Positions 51,509 through 61,520 of a stretch of DNA of 64,000 nucleotides are shown in pieces. Both the position numbers and the translations under genes were made by a program. Origin of the DNA: Varroa destructor (Eukaryota; Arthropoda; Arachnida; Mesostigmata; Varroidae). The stretch covers positions 6,183,909 through 6,247,908 of the forward strand of contig NW_019211455.1 of assembly GCF_002443255.2 (NCBI RefSeq). Direction: 5' to 3'. The stretch's first letter is position 1, and each line of letters starts with the position of its first letter. The notes under the pieces were generated by a model. That model worked only from the letters and a program-made list of their open reading frames with translations. It did no database searches and was not told the origin of the DNA.

Positions 51509-54500
51509 TTAGCTTACCTGATTGGCTATTTTTTTGCCCATATCTTCGTGCCTACTGTCTCCAGCAACCGGAATGACAAGCGCAACCAAGAATCGGGCTT
51601 CGCCACGCTCATTCTTTGCCGTGCAAAGGTATAGATCCTGATCATCCGGCCGGACGCTGCGCACTTGTAGAGTGTTTTCAGGCAGTTGGCGATACTTGCT
51701 AGATCGTGTAGGAAGACGAACCTCTCCTTTTTTCCAGGTGACACTAGGTCGCGGATAACCTCCGACAACTTGACATGTCAGGTTTGCTGTTGTATTTAAT
51801 GGCGCCTCAACAACGGGTTTATCTTTGATAATCTGGGGAGGAGCTGTGAAAAGCCATAGCGGTTAGGAATAGTATATGACAAAACAAATAAAAATCTTCT
51901 AATCCGTTTGTAATTATCTCTAGCGTACTCCCAATCCATTAATATTGATGACACATGTGTGTTCCTAATCCTAAAGTAGCATTACCGGCAATTCTCAGCG
52001 CTATTTTTCCTTTCGTCTTTGGTTCATCGGGATCTGTACATAAGTAGAATCCGGCGTCCTCTTTGGTTACATTCTCGATAGTAAGCTTTTCCTCATGTTG
52101 ATCAACTCGTTCGCCTTCTACATCTTTACCTTCCTTTGTCCAACGAGGGGTACCTTCTACTTGTACTGGACATTTGAGTACAGCGGGTTCACCTTCGATG
52201 GCGATCATCTCCTCAACAGATTTGTCCTCATCTATGTCCTGAGAACAATATATAGAATTAAGTGTAGCACACGGCGCTAGATGTCCTACTAACTAACTGT
52301 AGAGGTTATACGTCAATTCACTTTATGCGTATGCTCAATAACCGTATTACTTTCAGTGTGTTCATTTGCTATCTAAGTGTGACTGAGTTATGAACCTTTT
52401 CACGTGTTACCCTGTACCAACATACGTATCCACTTTGGTTGATAAAAGAGCGAGAAGCCGCATTAATAAAGATAGTAGCAAAAGGTACAAATAGAAACGT
52501 TGAAATGCCCGCTTCTACGACAGACTCTTATACCACACGATCCTTTAACCCAAACCCATTGATACCTCAATGCATCGATTTCAATTTGACCATGAAGAGC
52601 GAACCTTGTCATCAGCGTCAACGCAGACCCTGTTGCATCCATTGTCGCAACACTTCTGAGCGCCCTGACATTCCGAATCGTCTCTGCACTGATCTCTTCG
52701 GTTGCCTCCTTCAGCGCATTGGAGCTTTGGACATTGACCGGGTTTGTTGGTCGGCTTGCAGACACCTATATATTTTCCGTCTATGTTAAGTTCGGGACCG
52801 CATTTTTCGTCGGGCTTACAATGTAGATCCTAAAAGAAGAACGGATATATCTATGTAAGGGAATAAAAAAGTACTACATGGATGTCGGTCATTTTCGAGA
52901 AACTAGATATTCTATCCATCATGGTTCAAGACCAAAATGTCATATGAGAGCTTTTTCTGTGTTGACCTGTATTGTTTTCAATTTGCGCCTGGCTATGTCG
53001 ACAGTCAGTTAAATCACTGGTTGCTACTGAACGACTTACATCACAAGGATGGTTGCAACGGCACCGAACGCATCCGTTGGGGAGGACCTCTTGGCGCTCC
53101 CCCATACCACGACAGCTGGCTGCACGACCACAGTTATCGGGGGGACATTGGCTTCCGTGATGCCCCGGTGATGGCTGATGAGGCGCCGCTGATGGAGCGT
53201 GCGGTCGTCGAGGGGTCTCAACGACAGGGTGATGAACTCGCGTAGCTTCACTGTCTCGCGTGTTAGCGCAAACCGACTTGCATTTCTGCCAGGTAGTTCA
53301 GGCCGAATCGGTTAGGCGTGTTGTAAGCAACGGAAAATCTCTGGCTAAAATGGCGTTGTCAAAACAGCTCTTTATATTCTACAACGTTATTCAAGGTTCG
53401 CTCGCAAAATCATCACTTCTAGCTTTAACGTAAAGGATAAATATAGTTTTTCCTACGACAAGCTAGTGTCGAATAAAGCGAAGTTATTTTTTTTATTTTA
53501 AGTTTATTTAATTCGAAATCTCTCTACGTTTCAGAGCAGTGTCTGCCAATGGTTTCCCCCGATTTTTAATAAATCATGTCACACTTGGCCGCCTACACGT
53601 CGAAGTACTTGAGAACACGTGATGGCTAATTGTGTATTCTAACTGAATCGTCATCAGCACGAACGTAGTACGCTGAGAGTGACCTATGACCTTCGAATTA
53701 AATATCCAATTAGACATAACTTACTTCAAAAGAAATAAAATTATTCTTGTTTCCATCGCACCCGTAGTAAATGAATTGCAGGCAGCGTTGTGAGTGCGTG
53801 TCGTAGAAGTATCGGTACGTGATGCTATTTGCCGGGTTGTCTAAGCACGGTTTACCGGGAGATGATGGTAGATTGCATAGCTCTGCAAGCCAGCCCGTCA
53901 ACGATAGCCCATTATTCCTTTATTTTCAATAGAAATGCATGAGCTGTCAGTTCATTACGAACTGCTATCTCTATCTAATTTATGAAAACAATGTTACTAT
54001 AATGATTATTATAATGCTCATCTCTTCAATGAGCAGTTTAATCTTTGCGTCGTCTGTTTAGCAGATGACAATTTTTCTGTTTGCCTACCATGGACGCTTT
54101 GTGGTACCAGCGGGGTGTGTCTATACTCATCCAATGAGTTTTCCCGGTTCGAGTTAACAACTGTAATCAGATGGTGAAAAAGATTCGTCATGAAATAAAT
54201 TACTTGGATGTAAGCATTTGGCCACTTCCTAAAGGGAACCCAACCTGGCCAGTTATTTCTTCTATATGACGAGAAACACTGTTTGTGCCTAGCGGGCAAA
54301 GTGGTCAACTTTTTGGGCTGGGAAAATCGTCATTATAGCGAATATCCATACAAGAAACGCTCTACCAAAGCTAGTTCATACCTGTAAGCGGTTCCGTACG
54401 ACGTGCACCCTGTTCCGCTCGAATTTGATTTAATGATCAAAAGTAAAGGGTTAATTAACATCGCTAATAGACAGATGGATAAATGGGAATTTGTAAGTGT

Positions 54501-57500
54501 TGTAGAAAACGGTCTCTTTCAAACCGAAATATATTAGTACGAGAAACTCGATTGACCCGAAAAAAAAAACGTATCGTTATTTTAAATGGATTTCGTAGCA
54601 CTTACGATCTGCAGCTATAGCTGGAATAAGGCATTCTTTCTCGCAGTCATTGAGCGTCTCAAAACGATTGTCATTGCCCCCGCATCCCCCGTAATGAAAC
54701 GGAAGACATTTGCCAAGTCGCAGATCGAAGTAAAACTTGGCCATACGATGGATGCAGCTGCCGGTATCACTCGGCAATCGACACTTATCTGCGTCAAGGC
54801 GACAGACAACAAAACGGAGGTACATATTACCTGAGGGCTTGCTTGCAAACCGACCATAGCTGACAATTGGCTAAGTCTTTTATTGAAGTTTATTTTTACT
54901 TAGTTGTTAAAGTCTTCCAGCCTCGATATTGTAGTTTACGCGATAGCAGTGTTTCATTACAATGCGCTATTACAGCAAGAATTCAAGAACAGACAGAATC
55001 CTTAGTCTGCTTCCATGGTACGGACAAGACCCGATGTGCTGGATTTAAGGTCAAGTTATTGCAGTTTAGTAAATATTTAAAACTTCCAAAGTTAGCTCAT
55101 TTCAGGGTAACACTAATTGCTTTCTGTAGAACGAATGGCTGTTTTCGCAAGATTCTTGGTGCGAACAGAATCAGCACCATGTACGCAGCGAATTTTCGTA
55201 CCTGCATGCAAACTACCTGATGTACCTGTACCCGGATTGTACAGCCGACTATGATTCGCGTACGCATATAGTAAATTGCCACCTACCGGGAAAATCAGCT
55301 GAGGTTCCATTTATGTGTAGCACTCGGCGGACGCAGCGGGATTCGCACTCGACCTTCGAGTCGAAACGATTACCGTTTCCTCCACAGCCTCCGTAGTCGA
55401 ACTGTTTGCAGACGTCCCTCTGTGTGTCATAGGTCCATAGACTATACCTGCCTGCACAGCGGCCTTTGACGGTCGGCAGCTGGCATACATCCTGTTGTCC
55501 GAAAAATAGCGCAAATTATTTAGTGGAAAGATATCTCGCTTACCTATCAATAGTCATTGGCGCTACAACCATTTTGTGCGCAACATTACGACTGCTCGGA
55601 ACTTCAACGGCGCCACGCCTACCTGTGAGTTCTTGCAGCTTTCCTCGCATTGATATCGCGTTCTGAACCGGTTCCGATTGCCCCCACAACCGGTGTACGA
55701 GAACTCGCGACAAACCCCATCAGCCTTATTGTAGTAGTACATTCGTGTGTGGCCTGAGCAGGTGCCACTGTCCTTTGCAAGCAGACAATCGCTCGGATGG
55801 ATAGGAGCAGCGCTCTGCGGCGGCGGCTGCGGAGCCAAGCCAGTATAGCGGTAAGCACAATGTCGCTGACAGTCTTCTAAAGAGGCGAAGTTATTTTGAT
55901 TAGGCTGACAGCCGCCAAACGCGAATGGCACACATGACCGTGTCCGGAAGTCGAAGTGAAAGCGTGTCACGAAATCTGTGCATGGGCCAACTTCGCGGGG
56001 CTGCTCGCAGATCGGCGCAGCTACATCGCATATAGCAGGGGGAAAAATCAACAAAACGCTGCGTTAAGTATTATGGCCAAATTGTGAAGAGGTTAAAGGT
56101 ACTTGATCAAATTGCTACACGTCTTCAAAAGCGTTTCAGTAGTGCAAATTCAATTATGGTTATTAGTGGTTCCTTCTAAATCTGTCACTAAAATGCGACT
56201 AGAACTTATCTGAGACTTACTGAAGTTTGTCTCAAAGCGGAGCTCTCAAAGAGAACTTATTGGATCGTTGAGATCATAGACGGAATAGATATGCTTACAT
56301 GTGAGTACTGGAGGCCGATGTGCTGGTGGAGGCTGGGGGGGTGAATAAGCAGGTCGACCGCCACAGAAATACTGACATTGCATTTCGTTAGGGAATCGGT
56401 TAGCGTTACCCTCACAGTCTCCATAGTAAAACTGAGCGCAACGTTGCGACTTCTTATCGTAGTACCATTGTACAACGAAATCAACACATGGCCCAGTGTC
56501 GGAAGGCAGCGAGCAGACGTCTTGAGCGAGCTGGGGATTCTGAATGACGATTATCGGCAAACAGAAAGAGGATGTGAGATTCTGTAGAATATTACCACTT
56601 CTATATAAATATAGTGTGTGTTCGTGTACGATAGTAGATCGATTAAGCGGAAGCTCACCAGCGCTCGGTGGGTACAAGTGCTAACACAGTCGTCGTAATC
56701 TTTAAAAACGTTCACGTCCTCCGTGCAGCCTTTATAGTGCTCGCAGCGCTGTGCTTTGTAATCGTATCGGAATAGCGGTTGTGAGTTTGTGCAGTTCTTC
56801 GATGTCGACATCGGAAGGGTGCATTTCTCGGAGTCAGACAAAACACGGCATTGATTTGAGCAGGCTTTGTGCGTCGGGAAGTTATTAGCATTAGCTTGAC
56901 ATCCGCCGAATGTGAAGCGTTCGCATTGGTTCGTTTGTTCGTTATACCTGAAAACGACATCGATTTAATCGGGTTATACATCTTTGTCGTATTAGATGAG
57001 ACAACATGCCCACAGTGCATACAAACCAGTAGCGCTCTTGATGCTGCTTGCAGGGGCCCACGTGTTTGGGAAGTGTACAGGGGTTGCGCGATCCGTGCGA
57101 TGATTGGTTAGGCATCACTTCGTTATCAATCACAGGAGGGCCAGGTGTTTGGATCCGGCCTTCGGCATAGCCCTCGTCACATAACGCCTTACACGATGCT
57201 TCATCGGGGAAACGATTGTCGTTGCCTCCGCAGCTACCGTAGTAGAACTGAGAGCAGCGACTTTCTTTGTAATCGTAATACCACACTAGCGTCCAGTTAC
57301 CACATTGTCCCCGATCGTTGGCCTGAAAACAGGCCTCTCTGATACGACGTGGTTCGTACGGGACCATTGGAGGTTTAGTAGCCTGCGCTAGTTGTGGCTG
57401 CTGGTGGTGTCCTTGGTGTTGGCTGCGCAGATATGCTTCGTACCTCGCTCGCGTCCCTTCATCTATGTTGCAACCTTCATAGTATCGACCCTTAGCGGCG

Positions 57501-60500
57501 GTGCCATCAGGACAACATCCGAACTCGGTCTGCTGGCAGGGCACCTCCGGGCAGCCCTCATCATTCACTCCTTTAGCGGCGGTACGGCGATCAGGACAGC
57601 ACCCAAACTCGGTCGAATCGCATGGGCAGCCTTCAAGGTTTGGCCCACGTGCCGCATGCACGCCATCGGGGCAACATCCGAATTTCAACTTTGTACAGTC
57701 TTCGCAACCTTCTTGGCGCAGTCCAGTGGCTCGGGTGACTCCGTCAGCGCAACATCCGTAAATAGTAGCAGAGCATGGACAGCCGAGTTGGTTCGGTCCA
57801 GCCGCTGGCGTGCGCTGATCTTGACAGCATCCGTACTTCATCGTTGCGCAGTAGCAACCTCTGCCTGAAGGACCTGTTCGTCATAAGGTTACACAGGCAT
57901 ATCAATTTATGAGACCTAGTAATGCATACTAGACCTCAGTAAAGAGAGAGAAAGTGCAATAGGATGGGCTATTTCGTGAGGTGCCGTGGCGAAACTCCAT
58001 TTGCATTGCCTTGCTAACCATACAAGGTAGCTATTTGACTGATACCAACCTGTCGCAGGTGTTCGGCTGTCTGGGCAACAACCAAATTGAGAGGTTCTGC
58101 AATCGCAGCTGTAGTGACTGTCGGGTCCGTTGGCAGGTGTCACTCCATCTGGGCAACACCCAAATGCCGTACGGTCACACGTACAATTGGCTTGAGAGGG
58201 ACCCAGAGCAGGGGTCAATGAATCAGAACAGCAACCGAACTCACTTGTTTCACATGTACAACCCTAAAGCCCACAACATAAAAAAAATCTCATTATTTGA
58301 GCTAACAGATCTACACATAACACATTCTAGGAATGAATCAGAAAAACAAAAACGTCCGTGATGTTTTATAGAAAAATCCGGTATAATTTGTGATGATTAC
58401 TGAAACACATAAATATATTAGTTATACTTTTAGGGTCGTGATCAACGAAAGGTTGCCTTCCTTTGTACATGAATAAACCCATTAGAATAGCCCTTTATGG
58501 ATAAAACACGTTACGTACGAATTGATCCGGGCCAAGTGCGGGAGTAACGTTATCTGGGCAACATCCGTGTTCGAGTAATTGACAAGGACAACCAGCCCAG
58601 TCAGGACCAAGGGCTATGGTCCTATTGTCCGGACAACAACCAAACTGGTGATCGCTGCAACACCCTTCCTTTAACGGACCCAAGGCGAAGTCCTCGCCGT
58701 TATTACAACAACCGTACGCAGACTCCGTGCAGTTTTTGCATCCTTCTCCTCCGAAATCGGTTGCCGGTATTTGGAGAGTGGGACAGCAGCCGAACTTGCT
58801 AGTCTTGCAATCACGCTGGAACGTTCATGCAAATGAATCCGGTTAAGCTAAAGGCGTTGCCCATTAAATGACGACTTCTGTTTTAAGGGTACTCACCAGT
58901 TCACAGCCATCGAGATTGGGACCTTGAGCTGGAAAGAAGCCATCCGGGCAGCAGCCAAACGTAGAATTGGTGCAAACATCAATACAGCCTTTGAACTTCC
59001 GACCAGCTGCAGCTGTGATTCTGTCAGGGCAACAGCCGTACTTCGAGACTAATACAACCGCGTAGAAACACAATGCTCAATAATAAGCTCATCGTACCCC
59101 AGAAGTTATGCTGTATAGAACTATGTGTATGGACACGCAGCATTTCAAGTACTTACTTTCAAGTACCTTACTAGTAACTTGCGATTGACATAGGTATAAA
59201 ATACTTAAATAAGCTATTTCAAGACAATCGTCTCTCTGTTTTCTCTTAACTTACTGCATACAATTCAGAACAGCGAACGAAGCACTCTATACGAAACTTT
59301 TTGTAGATTACCAGTTAGAATGACTAGATGCTCTCTAGCGGTAGATCAACTCAAACATCAAAACTTACTTCGACAGTGCGGACATCCTTTACGCTTTTCG
59401 GCGTCTTTGGCTGATGTGATGCCATCAGGACAACAGCCGTACTCGCTTTCCTCGCAGCGAGATGCGACGTCAGGGGTGTCGATTTCTACGCCTGAACCGG
59501 GGTCCAGCCCCTCCAAGTTGTCAGTGTATCCACCCCCGGATCCCTCGCCAGATCCGTCGTCGGTCGTGGCGATGCTATTGGGGTCGGTGCCTGTAACAAA
59601 AACAATTCCCTGCTTATTTTAGCATGGCACGCCTAGAAAAGCGTAACTGTGAAAACAACATAAAAAGCAAGTATATATAAGAATGTGGGTACTTTCAGAC
59701 AAGACTGTCAGTAAACTATGGATTCCACAAGAATATTTTATGAGAAAACTTTTCGTATTTATCCTAAAAGTTTACAAATTATCAAGGGGAGTTAATTAGC
59801 TGGCTGAATTGAAACACATTAGATTTGATTAAACTGACCTATTTTAACATCTTCACTATCTGGAGCTTTCATTTGCAGATATTCGTCTGCCTGCGTCCCG
59901 TTCGCTGTTATGTTCTCTGGGCAGCCTGCATTGTTTTCGTCCAGGCGTATAGTTTTTCCGTCTTCTTCACAACAGCCGAACTCAGTTTGATCGCAGGGAA
60001 CTTCGCAACCCTCGAAATTCGGGCCTTGAGCCCGTGTGTCCTTGTTTGGACAGCAGCCAAACTCCGTTCCGTTACACAAAGCAAATACTGAGCATCCAGC
60101 ACTGAAATGAAAAATCATTTAACACAACCAAAAAAAGTGTTCAATCGAACGATACAAACCCGTGCTAGAAAAGACGAAACTACTATTAATGGTTTTGCTG
60201 TAGCAACCTATCAACGTGAATGCAGTGTAATGTTTAAACAAGTACATATGGAAACAACCCTGATTGACGGCTTGAACCAATGACACTTTCGATGTTTACG
60301 TATGATACGTCTACGCAACTAAACAGTTGTTACTCTCTCAATTTTTGCGGGATCTGTGAGCGCATTGAAGATAAGTTCTGTGCGCAGCTTCCAAAGCGAA
60401 TGAAGACCTAGAAAATGCAGTTCCAATTCGTTGGTACCGGTTGCCACAAGGCCTGAAATGACCTACCCGAAAGGTCCAAAAGCAGGTGTGACCAAGTCTC

Positions 60501-61452
60501 GACAACAGCCCCACTCGGCCTGGTCGCATGGCGTTGTCATGTTTTCACGATTCCATGGGGGACAGCCGTCGAATTCGGCCCCGGATATCGTTTCATTGTC
60601 GGGACAACAGCCATGTTCCGTGCTAGCGCAACTGCTCAAGGTGTCGATCTGATCTGTAGAACAAGCCTGTAGGCTGCAATCGTCGGTTTCCTGCGGTCTC
60701 GTCCCGTCGTTTTCGCATCCTTCGGCTGCTTTGTTTTTATTATCTTTGTAGCAGAAGACGGCTCGCTTTCGAGGCAATCCGCCGCACGCGTTCTCTGGAC
60801 ACTACGTGACAACGATTAGAAGATACGATGTTATCTTTATGAAAAACATCTCCGTACCTAGCCGCTTAGTAATTCTACTGGAATTTCGACTTAGGTAATA
60901 AATTTATACAGTCGAAGGAATTTTAAGGATTAAACCATTTCAATTGAAATGTGTGATCACATTTATCCAAATTGGTAAATACAAAACATTAACAGTTTCT
61001 GGTCAGTTGATGGCGTCGTGTACCTGTTTATTCCAGGGAGCTGCAAGCCAGAACTTTTCACACTGAGGATTTTCACAAACTTCCTTTTCGGCAGGCTTGT
61101 CACCTAGACAATTCGAATCTTCAACCATTTCAAGACATGTACCGTTGACCTCGATTTTGCCACAGAAGACAGATCGTGATTTAATCCCGTTGCCACAAGA
61201 TACTGAACACGAACCCCAGTTAGAAAAGAACCAGCTGTACTCGCATATAGGAGCGTTCTCGCATGGACGCTCCGTTTCGGGTTTCGGTTGACCCGCGCAG
61301 AACGTTTCATTGTAGATCGTCCCTGTTTGATGATTATATATTTGGCATCATACAATAACTTGAAGTGTGAGTTATTTTTGCAATAAGGCACAAATTAAAA
61401 TGAAAAATTTGTCTAATCTAATTACTAAAATGAGATCGATATGTGCATAAGG

Positions 61453-61520
<68 letters not shown>

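Noticed and set aside
57392..57868. Plus-strand 158-codon frame
   Set aside because: Exact antisense of the papilin GCC-cassette exon; the regular repeats explain the long opposite frame.
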